Part shown: positions 29,363-38,817 of the stretch, one piece after another
Position numbering within the stretch: position 1 is the first letter of the stretch
Layout of the letters: each line of letters opens with the position of its first letter
Made by a program: the position numbers and the translations under genes
Notes under the pieces: model-generated
The model's database searches: none
What the model saw: the letters and a program-made list of their open reading frames with translations, nothing else
Told to the model about the DNA's origin: nothing
Assembly (NCBI GenBank): GCA_963847345.1
Contig: CAWJZU010000039.1
Location: 159,645-223,644 of the forward strand
Length of the DNA stretch: 64,000 nt
Reading direction: 5' to 3'
From: DATARH01 sp963847345
Lineage (GTDB): Bacteria > Pseudomonadota > Alphaproteobacteria > ATCC43930 > CGMCC-115725

Positions 29363-30358
29363 TCAACCCCACAGAACCGGTTCGGGCGGATAGACGGTGC
29401 TGCCGTCGTAGCGCAGCCCCGGCACGCGGTCGGCGGCGAGCAGCAGCGGCGCGTCGAGATCGACGATCGCGGCCTGCTGCGCGACCAGCAGCGCCGGCGC
29501 CATCGCCAGCGACGTGCCGATCATGCAGCCGACCATGATCGTGAAGCCGGCGTTCCCGCGCGGCGGCGGCGAGCGCCAGCGCCTCGGTCAGACCGCCGGT
29601 CTTGTCGAGCTTGATGTTGACGCAGTCGTACTTGCCGGCGAGGCGGTCGAGGTCTGCGGCCGTGTGACAGGATTCGTCGGCGCAGACCGGGATCGGGTGC
29701 GGCACCGATGCCAGCGCCGCGTCGTCGTCGGCCGGCAGCGGCTGTTCGATCAGCGCCACTCCGAGCCCAGCCAGCGCCGGCATGACCTCCGACAGGTGAC
29801 GCTCGCGCCAGCCTTCGTTCGGGTCGACGATCAGCCGCGCCGCCGGAGCCGCCTCGCGCACCGCGCGCACCCGCTCGATGTCGCCGTCGCCGCTCAATTT
29901 CAGTTTCAACAGCGGCCGGTGGCGCTGCACAGCGGCGGCCACACCCATCCGCTCCGGCGTGTCGAGGCTCAGCGTGTAGGCGGTGACAACCGGGTGCATT
30001 GCGGCGAATGCCGGCGAGGTCTGCGGCGCGGCAATTGTCGCGCTTGGCGTCGAGATCCCAGAACGCGCAATCGAGCGCGTTGCGCGCCGCCCCGGGCGGC
30101 ATCGCGCGCTGCAATTCGCGCCGGTCGAGCCCGGAAAACACCGGCGCCTTTCATCGCTTCGAGCGCGGCGACGACGCTGTCGATGCTCTCGCCATAGCGC
30201 GGATACGGCACGCATTCGCCGCGGCCGCGAAACTCGCCGTCGAAGATCTCGGCGACCACTACCTCGGCGCTGGTCTTGCTGCCGCGCGAGATCGCGAACG
30301 GCGCCGCCAGCGGCCATGCCCGGCGCGTGACGGAAAGACGCTGCGGGTGCGGCGCCAT
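29363..30358 (-). CDS. dgcA: N-acetyl-D-glutamate racemase DgcA (enolase superfamily), multiply frameshifted
   Basis: The protein begins MAPHPQRLSVTRRAWPLAAP with GECVPYPRYGES, then continues in a second frame (RNALDCAFWDLDAK), a third (HPVVTAYTLSLDTPERMG, LKLKLSGDGD, IVDPNEGW, ADESCHTAADLD, NIKLDKTGGLTEAL) and a fourth frame change near 29560 that ends in LRYDGSTVYPPEPVLWG at 29363. These are the metal ligands and catalytic lysines of a dipeptide-epimerase-like enolase member. At least three one-base shifts (near 30140, 30040 and 29560). It belongs with DgcN in the pathway that acetylates D-glutamate and epimerises the product. Either poor sequence or a decayed gene. Confidence 0.85.
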
Positions 30359-30364
30359 GCCGGC

Positions 30365-31382
30365 TCAGCCGGCCAATCGACCGACGCCCAGCCGATCGAC
30401 AATCGGGCCGACCCCGGTGCGCATCGGATCGACGCAGGGCAGGCCCAGCTCGTCCTCGGTACGGCGCAGGTAGTCGCGCGCCGCCGCCGGGTCGAGCCCC
30501 GCGGTATTGACGCTGATCCCGATACAGCGGACCGCCGGGTTGGTCAGCTGCGCCGCCTCGACATTGCGCTCGATGCACAGCTTCAAGGTCGGGCAACTGG
30601 TAATTTGGCAGGCCGCGCATGTGCGGACGGGTCGGCTCGTGGCACATCACCAGCGCGTCGGGCTGGGCGCCGTGGATCAGGCTCAACGTGACCCCGGCAT
30701 AGGAGGCGTGAAACAGCGAACCCTGGCCTTCGATCAGGTCCCAGTGGTCGGGGTCGTTCGCCGGACAGAGCCATTCGACCGCGCCCGAGACGAAATCAGA
30801 GACGACCGCGTCGATCGAGACGCCGTCGCCGGCGATGAAGATGCCGGTCTGACCGGTGGCGCGGAAATCGGCCTTGATACCGCGCGCCCGCATCTCCTTT
30901 TCGAGCGCCAGCGCGGTGAACATCTTGCCGATCGAGCAGTCGGTGCCGACCGTTAAGAGGCGCTTGCCGGGTCGCTTGACGCCGTTGCCGACCGCGAACT
31001 CGCGGGTCGGATGGCGCACGTCGTGGATTTGGCGTCCGAGCCCCGCCGCCGTCTCGCGCAATGCTGGTATGTCGGTCAGACGATGATGCAGTCCGCTGGC
31101 CAGATCCATGCCGAGTTCCATTGCGCGCAGCAGCAGGTCTTCCCAGCCCTCTCCGAGCACACCGCCGCGGTTTGTCGTGCCGACGATCATCGTCTTGACC
31201 CCGGCGGCGGCGGCCTCGTCGACGGTCATGTCGGGGAGCCGCAGGTCGGCCTTGCAGCCCGGCAGGCGCAGCTGACCGCGACAGATTTCCGGGCGCCAGT
31301 ACGCGATCCCGTCGGCTGTCTTGGCCGCGAGCTGGTCGGGAGCGTCGCCGATAAACAGCAGGTAGGGAGTGCGGATCGTCAC
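30365..31382 (-). CDS. dgcN: D-glutamate N-acetyltransferase DgcN (DUF1611), one frameshift
   Basis: From ATG 31382 the protein begins MTIRTPYLLFIGDAPD and includes a P-loop-like LLTVGTDCSIGKMFTA, ATGQTGIFIAGDGVSID and the family block DLIEGQGSLFHASYAG. After GLPNYQLPDL a one-base shift near 30588 leads to KLCIERNVEAAQLTNPAVRC and the end at 30365. Restored length is about 338 aa, normal for the DUF1611 family. It starts the operon dgcN-dgcA-pncA, with 6 bp before dgcA. Function follows published work on D-glutamate catabolism in Proteobacteria. Confidence 0.87.
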
Positions 31383-31614
31383 TTGCCGGTCCTCCGCGCT
31401 GGGCGGCTTGCAGGAAACCGCGCGATTTTAAGCGTCCGCGCCGCCCGGAGAAAGAGCCGCGACGCGCATCGTCGTTCCGGGCGACGGGCGGCAGGAGGTA
31501 TTCGCGCAATGAATGTCTGACATACGGCAGGCATACGGGATGCCCGCGGCGTTCCGAGCGTAGAGTTTGCCAACAGTACCGGTAACGCCAAAGGGGTTTG
31601 GCGAGGAGGTTGGG

Positions 31615-31764
31615 ATGAATCCCACCGCATACTTTCACCACCCGCGGCCCGCTCGTCCGCATGACGATGACGGCACGGCCGGGGCCATGGTGATCGCGAT
31701 CCTGTTCGCACTGTTCGCGGCAATCAGCTTCGTTGTCGATCTCAGCCTGTCGCTGCCGGACTAG
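31615..31764 (+). CDS. Small single-pass membrane protein, 49 aa
   Basis: The ATG at 31615 has GAGGAGG five bases upstream, an excellent ribosome site. The peptide has a His/Arg/Pro-rich N-terminus (YFHHPRPARPHDDD) and one hydrophobic helix (AMVIAILFALFAAISFVVDL). It is divergent from dgcN. No family recognised. Confidence 0.6.
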   Translation: MNPTAYFHHPRPARPHDDDGTAGAMVIAILFALFAAISFVVDLSLSLPD

Positions 31765-31849
31765 CCCGAGCCGCCGCCGGCCGGCAAATCGTGCTCTGAA
31801 GCATTGTAGGCCAGGACCGCCGGGCTTCAGTTCGGGCTTCTGCGCCTCG

Positions 31850-32380
31850 TGGACGGTAACGCGGCGCCAATCGCCGCAGTACGAGGGCCGGACGATCGCC
31901 GAAGTCGCTAAGGCGCGCGACAAGGACCCGCTCGAAACGTTCCTCGATCTGGCATTGAAGGACGGGCTCGACATCGGTTACGTGCTGGCGCAGTTCAACG
32001 TCAACGAGAAGCTGGTCGCCGACGATCTGACCCACCCTTCGGTGCTGATCGCGCTCGGCGATGGCGGCGCGCATGTCGATATGCTGTGCGACGCCGGCTA
32101 TCCGACCTATCTGCTCGGCACCTGGGTGCGCGAGCGCCAGATCATGACCTTGGAGCAGGCGGTCCGGCGACTGATCGCGCAGCCGGCCGATCTGTTCGGC
32201 ATCAAGGGGCGCGGCAGGCTGGCGGTCGGGCAGGCCGCCGACATCGCGATCTTCGACCCCGACACGATCGGCTCGGCTAGCCGTGGCGAGCGCCGCTTCG
32301 ATCTGCCGGGCGGTGCCAAGCGCATGGTCATGCCGTCGCGCGGCGTCGAATACACGATCGTCAACGGCCAGATCGCCTAG
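31850..32380 (+). pseudogene. C-terminal remnant of N-acyl-D-amino-acid deacylase
   Basis: About 170 codons match the end of amidohydrolase-family D-aminoacylases: EGRTIAEVAKARDKDPLETF, FNVNEKLVADDLTHPSVLIA, the metal Asp in GDGGAHVDM, and the closing beta-sandwich (GRGRLAVGQAADIAIFDPDT). The first two thirds of the usual protein of about 500 aa, including the metal-binding HxH, are absent, so it cannot be active. Its position beside D-glutamate catabolism genes suggests a former D-amino-acid gene group. Confidence 0.75.
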
Positions 32381-32467
32381 CCAAGCGGCCGCGCTACCGG
32401 CGCGACCAGCGGCACGGTGCTCGGTCGTATGTCGAACTGGCAAATCGGCGGCGCGACGCCGCGGTCC

Positions 32468-34031
32468 TTAGACCTCCGGCAAGCCGGCCTTGCGCAGCCC
32501 TTCGGCGAAGCGGGCGAACACCTCGGGAGCCATCCCCTTGCTGACGCCTTGCATCATGGAAGCGACGGTCGGCTCAGGCATGGTTTCCCTGATCCGCCGC
32601 AGACACTCGCCGGCTCCTTCGAGCCGGCCCAAATGGCCGCACAGACACAGCTTGAAGCGCAGCGCCCACAGGTCGCCGTTTTCGCGTAGCCTTTCCCCGG
32701 CCCAGTACAGTCCTTCCTCGTATCGCCCCGCGGCCAGGTGGGCCAGAACCAGTGCCGAGTAGAAGGACCATATGCCAGGGTCGAGCGGGCTCAGCCGGAT
32801 TGCCTGGTGTGCCGACTGGATCGCCTCGTCGGGTCGATTGAGCCAGGCCAAAACCAGCGCGCGACTGCCGAAAGCGACCCCGAAATTCGGGTTGACGCGG
32901 ATCGCGTGGTCGATGGCGTTGAGTGCGGCGTGATTGTCGCCGGTCAGCAGCGACAACGCCAGCCCGGCAAGGTTGAGTACCCAGGGATCGTCGCCACTGG
33001 CGGCGATCGCGCGCCGCGCCAAGCGGATGCCCTCCTCGGCCTCCGGACCTTCCGCCGCAATCCAGTCCCGCAGCAGCTGCATGCCACGGCTCAGCGCAAT
33101 TCTCGCCATGGCCATGGCGTAGTCCGGATCGAGAGCGAGCGCCTGCCGCGACAGACGGATCGACTCCTCCAGGCTCTCCTTGGTTCTGTTTGCAAAAACC
33201 AGCGCCTGTGCGCGCAGGAAGAGATCGTAAGCATCGAGATTATTGGTCGGCTTTCGGCGGGCACGCTCGATTTCCGCGAGGTGGAGCCGAGGCTCGATGG
33301 CACCGGCGACGCCGCTCGCCACGCGGTCCTGCAAGTCGAACACGTCGTCGAGTGTGCCATCGAAGCGTTCGGCCCAGATATGGGCCCCGGTCGTCGGCAT
33401 CGATCAGCTGGCCGGCAATGCGCACCTGGTCGCCAGATTTCCGGACCGAGCCGTCGAGCACGTAGCGCACACCCAATTCGAGCGCCACCTGCCGCACATC
33501 GACCGCCTTGCCCTTGTAGGTGAAGGCCGAATTGCGCGCGATCACGAACAGCCACGGGCAGCGCGCGATGGCGGTGGTGATCTCCTCGACCATGCCGTCG
33601 GCGAAATATTCCTGTTCGGGGTCGCCGCTCAGATTGGCGAACGGCAGTACCGCGATCGAGGGTTTGTCCGATGGCGGCACCAAGTCGGTCATGCGAATAG
33701 CCGTCGGCGCCACCGGGTCCGGCAGTTCCGTGACCTCGCCGATGAAGCGGATGCCTTTGCGGGTGAAGGTGCGCACCAGAAGCTGCGCCGCACCATTATC
33801 GCCGAGCGCCCGGCGCACCGCGTTGATGCGGGTCGTCAGCGCCGATTCCGAGACAATGCGACCGCCCCATACCTCTCGTAGCAGATCGTCCTTGCTGACC
33901 ACGCGGTCGCGATGCCGCACTAGAAAGGCCAGCAAGTCAAACGCCTTGGGTTCGAGATTGACTATCTCGTCGCCGCGGCGCAGTTCGCGGCGCTCGATGT
34001 CGAGCCGAAAACCGTCGAACGCCAGCACCAT
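32468..34031 (-). CDS. Winged-helix (CadC/OmpR-type) regulator with TPR domain, frameshifted
   Basis: The N-terminus (about 1-95) is an OmpR/CadC-type winged-helix DNA-binding domain (FDGFRLDIERRELRRG, NLEPKAFDLLAFLV, SALTTRINAVRRALGD). There follows a FlgO/adenylate-cyclase-associated block (KPSIAVLPFANLSGDPEQEY, FVIARNSAFTYKGK), then TPR repeats (about 300-480). A one-base insertion near 33400 (gccgacgaccgg) splits it; the other frame resumes at TGAHIWAERFDGTLDD. Restored length is about 520 aa. No transmembrane helix was seen. Regulated genes unknown. Confidence 0.83.
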
Positions 34032-34304
34032 TCCCGGCCTCCCGGCGAGACCTTTCCCGTCCGGACTCCCGGCGGAATCATAAGGCTTCCGTAACGAAGA
34101 AAAAAGATGGCCGTAAAGCCCGGGGAGCCGGTTTGCGGTATGCGGTAGCTCCGGCCCAGGTGCCGGCGCTCACACCAGCACGGCGAGACGGCGAATTAGC
34201 CCGGATTATGCGTGAGGGTTGGCGGGTGTAGCGCAAGCGCTTGATCGTGCGTAGGATTTGGTTGCTGACGCTGAATCCTTCGATCGTCGGAGGCGACACC
34301 CGCC
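34032..34304. other. Upstream flank of the IS1380-type transposase
   Basis: Non-coding, 273 bases. It contains the palindrome CAAGCGCTTG and a stretch GAATTAGCCCGGATTATGCG that resembles ends of IS1380 elements. I could not match a clear terminal inverted repeat with the downstream flank. Confidence 0.4.
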
Positions 34305-35645
34305 ATGGTTGATGCTACGCCGCTTCTGCCCGGTCTGTCAGCGGTTCAGGGCAAGGCCGTCATCGCGCGTTTTGACGGCGGGCGACTGTCCTCGGAGGGC
34401 GGGCTGTTGGCGCTGCGCGAGATCGAGCGCCGGCTGGGCTTGGCCGATCGGCTGGCGGCCTGCCTCAAGGACCCGCGGGCGCCGGAGAAGGTTGTGCATC
34501 GCTTGGCCGAGATCATCCGCTTTCGGATGCTGATGATCGCCGCCGGTTATGAGGACGGCAACGACGCCGACGCGCTGCGCGGCGACCCGATGTTCAAGCT
34601 AGCGCTCGACCGCTTGCCGTCGGATGAAGAACTGTGCTCGCAATCGACGATCTCGCGGCTGGAAAACCTGCCCGACATTCGGGCCCTGTTGCGCCTCGGG
34701 CGGGCGCTGATCGAGCAGTATTGCGGCTCGTTTCGGCAGGTGCCGAAGCGAATCGTCCTCGATATCGACGATACCTTTGACCGCGTGCATGGCGAGCAGC
34801 AGTTGCGCCTGTTCAACGCCTATCATGATGATTACGGCTTCCAACCGATTGTCGTCTTCGACGGCGAGGGACGGTTCGTGACCGCGCTGCTGCGGCCCGG
34901 CAAGCGGCCGGGCGGGCGCGAGATCGCCGCCTTCGTGCGCCGCCTGGTGGGCGCTATCCGCGCCCAGTGGCCCAGGGTCGAGATCCTGCTGCGCGCCGAC
35001 AGCCATTATGCCGCCCCCGCAGTCTTCGATTGGTGCCGCGTCAACCGCGTCGATTGGGTGCTCGGCCTCGCCTCCAATCCGGCATTGCGCCGTCATGTCG
35101 CTGCGCTGGAGAAAACCACCGCCGAGCGCTTCCGGGCGGCGCCCAAGCGCGGCAAGTTACGGCGCTTCGCGCAATTCTACGATGCCGCCCACAGCTGGAG
35201 CCGGGTCGAGCGCATCATCGCCCGGGTCGAGGCAGGACCCGAGGGCACCGACACCCGCTTTATCGTGACCAATCTCGAAGGGGGCCGCGCCAAGCATCTC
35301 TACAAGGGGCTCTACTGCGCGCGCGGCCGGGCGGAGAACCACATCAAGGCGTGGAAAAACCACCTCGCTGCCGACCGAACCTCCTGCCACGCGGCCGAGG
35401 CCAACCAGTTCCGCCTGTTCCTGCACGCCGGCGCCTACTGGCTGTTGTGGTCGATGCGACGCCTGATGCCGCCGCGCTCCGCTTGGCGTGTCATGCAGTT
35501 CGACACCTTGCGGCTGCGCCTGTTGAAACTCGCCGCCCGCGTTGTCGAACTGAAAAAGCAGGTCAAGATTTACCTGCCGTCGAGTTCCCCCGATCAGGCG
35601 ATCTTTGCCATGCTGCTCGACCGCCTGCCGCGCCTGATCACCTGA
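34305..35645 (+). mobile_element. IS1380-family transposase
   Basis: An intact 446-aa DDE transposase. Family features are the start ARFDGGRLSSEGGLLALREI, the first acidic residues in VLDIDDTFDRVHGEQQLRLF, the second in ILLRADSHYA, and the C-terminal YCARGRAENHIKAWKNHL with TSCHAAEANQFRLFLHAGAY. The coding frame is complete, so the element may be active. Flanks contain no other genes of the element. Element ends could not be fixed. Confidence 0.88.
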
Positions 35646-35842
35646 AAACCGGGGCATGTGCCCCGTCCGCTCCCCGCAACCGCCAACACCTAGCTGATCC
35701 CGCCTCAAAAAACTGCCGCCGCAGGATCGACGTGCATGCCTCGGCAACCAAAACGGGAGCGCTATGATCTACGCAATGGACCCGTATTTTTGTCCTGCAT
35801 AGATCGGGTTAGCTGGCGCGTGATGAAACAGAGGTAAAGCCA

Positions 35843-36160
35843 ATGAACAGCTTTGCGATGATTTTCGGCCACTGCGTGTGGATACCGCCGTCGCCGATGG
35901 CGGCGTTGGTCGCGCTTCATCTGTTCTTCGGGGTCGACATACACACGAATTCCGAATACGCCGCCGCCGAGACCGCTATTGTCCAGCAATATATATCGGC
36001 CGGAAAGACCGAAGCCGCGGCGAAAAAGGCGGTTGCCGATCTCGACGCGTGTTTTGGAACCTACGAAGTGCCTCCCGAGAACACGAACCATCCCGAGCAT
36101 GCGACCAACCCGCGTCCGGCGCACCACCGAGCTGCCACGGAGCAGGCCCCGAGCCGGTAA
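35843..36160 (+). CDS. Hypothetical 105-aa protein
   Basis: Starts MNSFAMIFGHCVWIPPSPMA after a weak GAGG. It has a hydrophobic N-terminal stretch (AALVALHLFFGV), then a helical section (ETAIVQQYISAGKTEAAAKK) and a Pro/His-rich end. The opposite strand also has an open frame, so the call is uncertain. It lies downstream of the transposase in lower-GC DNA, probably acquired. Confidence 0.35.
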   Translation: MNSFAMIFGHCVWIPPSPMAALVALHLFFGVDIHTNSEYAAAETAIVQQYISAGKTEAAAKKAVADLDACFGTYEVPPENTNHPEHATNPRPAHHRAATEQAPSR

Positions 36161-36491
36161 GCCCAGAGGCTATGCGAGCGCCGCTTCGACCACATCCTTT
36201 TGCGTCTTTGGTACCGCGAATACAATCGGATACACAAAGAACGCCAGTCGCGCGTATACCATGGTCAGTAAAGAAATCGTTGTAGCTGTTCCGCCAAAGT
36301 GTTATGGCGCTGGCGCTCGTAGGAACGGAAGCGTTCAGCAGTCCGCCGGCGATAGGGCTTGGATCGGATCGGACGGATGGTCGGAGCCTCCCTCCACCAA
36401 TCGAAGTCCGGCCCCACCATGATAATTGAACTGTTAGCTACATATCCTTTTTTACGCAACGGGAATAAGAACGAACTGGCATCTCTCCGAG
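36161..36491. other. Intergenic, lower-GC DNA
   Basis: About 330 bases between the hypothetical gene and the methyltransferase. No convincing coding region, RNA or repeat seen; the true start of the methyltransferase may extend into it. Confidence 0.4.
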
Positions 36492-37207
36492 ATGTGCGAG
36501 GCCGTGTGTCTTCGAGCGGGAATGAAACTGCTGGATGTCGCGACCGGACCGGTGCCTTGGTCGCCGAGGCGGCAAGACGCGGCGCGCACCCTGTTGGTGT
36601 GGATCTTTCACCGGGCATGATCGCGCTGGCGAGCCGTCTTCACCCACAGCTCGACTTCCGGGTCGGCGATGTCGAGAACCTGCCATTCGCGGACGCGACG
36701 TTCGACGCACTCGTGTGTAATTTCGCGATAGGGCACTTCCCTTATCCGGAAGCCGCCGTTTCCGAATGTGTGCGAGTCATCAAGCCGGGAGGGCGCATTG
36801 CGCTCTCCTGGTGGGACGACCCGAGCCGGCAGCGCATCCAGGGTCTGTTCCGAGAGGCTATCGCGGAGATTGGCGCCAGGCCGCCGCCCGACGTGCCGAC
36901 GGGCTACTCCATCCTGCGTTTCTCCGACACCGACGCATTTGCGGAGCTGCTTAGAGGGGCCGGGGCTGCCGAGGTGCGTATCGACGAGCGTCGCACGACT
37001 CACGTCGTCCCAGATATCGATACGCTATGGCGCGGCGGGCTCGGCAGTTTCGCCGTTACCGCGTCGGCGATCGCGCATCAGGATCAGCCCACACAGGACG
37101 CGATCCGAACGGCGCTGGAGAAAGGGGCAGCCGCGTATAAGACCGGCAACGGCTATGTGTTACCGATCGCGTTCAAAATCGCCCGCTGCGTCGTGCCGGT
37201 CACATAA
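36492..37207 (+). CDS. SAM-dependent methyltransferase (UbiE/COQ5-like), frameshifted
   Basis: A class I methyltransferase of about 238 aa. The first frame (from ATG 36492, possibly earlier) reads MCEAVCLRAGMKLLDVATGP, containing SAM motif I. A one-base deletion near 36552 (ccgg for ccggg) moves to the frame with LVAEAARRGAHPVGVDLSP (motif Post I), VGDVENLPFADATFDALVCN, and PGGRIALSWW (motif III). The C-terminus ends in a conserved-looking GNGYVLPIAFKIA. Acceptor substrate unknown. Confidence 0.7.
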
Positions 37208-37263
37208 AGCCGGGCGATTTCGGCGCTCTTGACAGAGCATCGCCGGACGGCTACCAACAGTCC

Positions 37264-37327
37264 GTTCGTGGTGATTTGAGCCGACCGGCTTGCGCGCCAC
37301 GTTAAATAAAGCGCTAAAAGGTCGGGG
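37264..37327 (+). promoter_or_regulatory. SAM-II riboswitch aptamer upstream of metZ
   Basis: Matches the SAM-II consensus found ahead of methionine genes in alphaproteobacteria. Stem P1 is CGTGG (37267-37271) with CCACG (37297-37301). The conserved TGATTT follows at 37272-37277 and GTTAAATAAA with GCTAAAAG after P1. The pseudoknot pairs CCGACC (37281-37286) with GGTCGG (37320-37325). It binds S-adenosylmethionine and should lower metZ expression when methionine is plentiful. A terminator-like hairpin follows at once. Confidence 0.88.
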
Positions 37328-37335
37328 ACACGTAT

Positions 37336-37366
37336 GAAGCCCTGGCCCGTCGCGCCGGGGCTTTTT
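37336..37366 (+). terminator. Attenuator hairpin between riboswitch and metZ
   Basis: AAGCCCTGG (37336-37344) pairs with CCGGGGCTT (one G-T wobble) and is followed by a run of T (gctttttgcg). It lies 9 bases past the aptamer and 55 bases before metZ, so transcription attenuation controlled by the SAM-II riboswitch is likely. Confidence 0.75.
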
Positions 37367-37420
37367 GCGTTGCGCGCCGCCCCGGCCGTCGCGGGCCGTC
37401 TGACCCGAGGAGGTCCCGCG

Positions 37421-38590
37421 ATGCCGAAGCCGATCCTGCCGCCCGAACTGGCCGCCGAGCTTGCCCCCGCGACGCTGCTGGTGCGCGGCGGCAGCGAGCG
37501 CAGCGCCTATGAGGAAACCTCCGAGGCACTGTTCATGACCTCGGGCTTTGTTTACGGCACCGCCGCCGAGGCCGAGGCCGCGTTCAAGCAGGACGGCTCG
37601 CGTTACGTCTATTCGCGCTATCGCAACCCGACCGTGACGATGTTCGAGGAGCGCCTCCGGCTGATCGAAGGGGCGGAGGCCTGCCGTGCGACGGCGAGCG
37701 GCATGGCGGCGGTATTCGCGGCCTTGCTGTGCAAGCTGCGCGCCGGTCAGCGGGTCGTCGCCAGCCGTGCGCTTTTTGGTTCGTGCTACTACATCGTCGC
37801 CGAGCTATTGCCGCGCTACGGGGTCGAGACAGTTATCGTTGACGGGCGCGACCTCGGCGCGTGGGAAGAGGCGCTTGCGCCCGGCGCGGCGGTGTCGTTC
37901 TGCGAAAGTCCATCAAACCCAGCGATGGAGATCATTGACCTCGCCGAAGTTGCGCGGCTGACGCATCGCGCCGGCGGCATCCTGGTCGTGGACAATGTGT
38001 TCGCGACGCCGCTGTTGCAGAAGCCGCTGACGCTCGGCGCCGATGTCGTCGTCTATTCGGCGACCAAGCACATCGACGGGCAGGGCCGCGCGCTCGGCGG
38101 CGCAATCCTCGCCAGCGAGAAATACGTCAAGGACGATCTCGGGCTGTTCTACCGCCACACCGGACCGTCGCTGAGCCCGTTCAACGCCTGGCTGCTGCTG
38201 AAGGGGTTGGAGACGCTGGAATTGCGCGTCGAGCGGCAATGCCGCACGGCACTGGCGATCGCGCGCTTTCTGGAAGGCCATCCGAAGATCGAGCGCGTCA
38301 TCTATCCCGGCCTGCCGAGCCATCCGCAATACGAATTGGCCCGCCGCCAAATGAAGGAGGGCGGCACGGTGGTCGCGTTCGACATCGCCGGCGACAAGGA
38401 AAGCTGCTTTCGCTTTCTCGACGCGCTGGTTTTGGTCGATATCTCGAACAATCTCGGCGACTCGAAGAGCCTTGTCACGCATCCGGCGACGACGACGCAT
38501 TCGCGTCTCAAGCCCGAGGAGCGCGCCGCGCTCGGCATCGGCGACGGCCTCGTGCGCCTGTCCGCCGGTCTCGAAGCCGAAGCGATCTAG
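37421..38590 (+). CDS. metZ: O-succinylhomoserine sulfhydrylase
   Basis: A PLP enzyme that makes homocysteine from O-succinylhomoserine and sulfide. GAGGAGG lies 7 nt before the ATG. Key motifs are YSRYRNPTVTMFEERL, the cofactor lysine K216 in VVYSATKHIDGQGR and the substrate-loop SLVTHPATTTHSR. The frame stops at TAG 38588-38590, about 12 codons early compared with the family. The next codons read LADLSRALEVV then TAA at 38624-38626, exactly the usual C-terminal helix, so the amber codon is probably an error or a recent mutation. Controlled by the SAM-II riboswitch. Confidence 0.92.
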   Translation: MPKPILPPELAAELAPATLLVRGGSERSAYEETSEALFMTSGFVYGTAAEAEAAFKQDGSRYVYSRYRNPTVTMFEERLRLIEGAEACRATASGMAAVFAALLCKLRAGQRVVASRALFGSCYYIVAELLPRYGVETVIVDGRDLGAWEEALAPGAAVSFCESPSNPAMEIIDLAEVARLTHRAGGILVVDNVFATPLLQKPLTLGADVVVYSATKHIDGQGRALGGAILASEKYVKDDLGLFYRHTGPSLSPFNAWLLLKGLETLELRVERQCRTALAIARFLEGHPKIERVIYPGLPSHPQYELARRQMKEGGTVVAFDIAGDKESCFRFLDALVLVDISNNLGDSKSLVTHPATTTHSRLKPEERAALGIGDGLVRLSAGLEAEAI

Positions 38591-38817
38591 CTGGCCGATC
38601 TGTCGCGGGCGCTGGAGGTCGTGTAACTCGAATTCAGGGAACTGCCGGAATTTCCGGGGTTGTGCGATCCTTTTTGTGCGGTGGCGGTCAACGGCTAGCT
38701 TTAGCCGATGAGGGCCGGGTGTGACGTCGCGCCGCTTCGCCCGGCCGGGTTTCTTGACAAGAGCGGGTGATCCGTGCCGTGTTCCGCGCTTTCCTGGGAA
38801 TGCGCCGGACCCTGTCG

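Noticed and set aside
34032..35842. Terminal inverted repeats of the IS1380 element
   Set aside because: Comparing both flanks gave only weak partial matches, so no ends are reported.
35762..36127. 121-codon minus-strand frame
   Set aside because: Arg-rich shadow of the plus-strand hypothetical gene; no better support.
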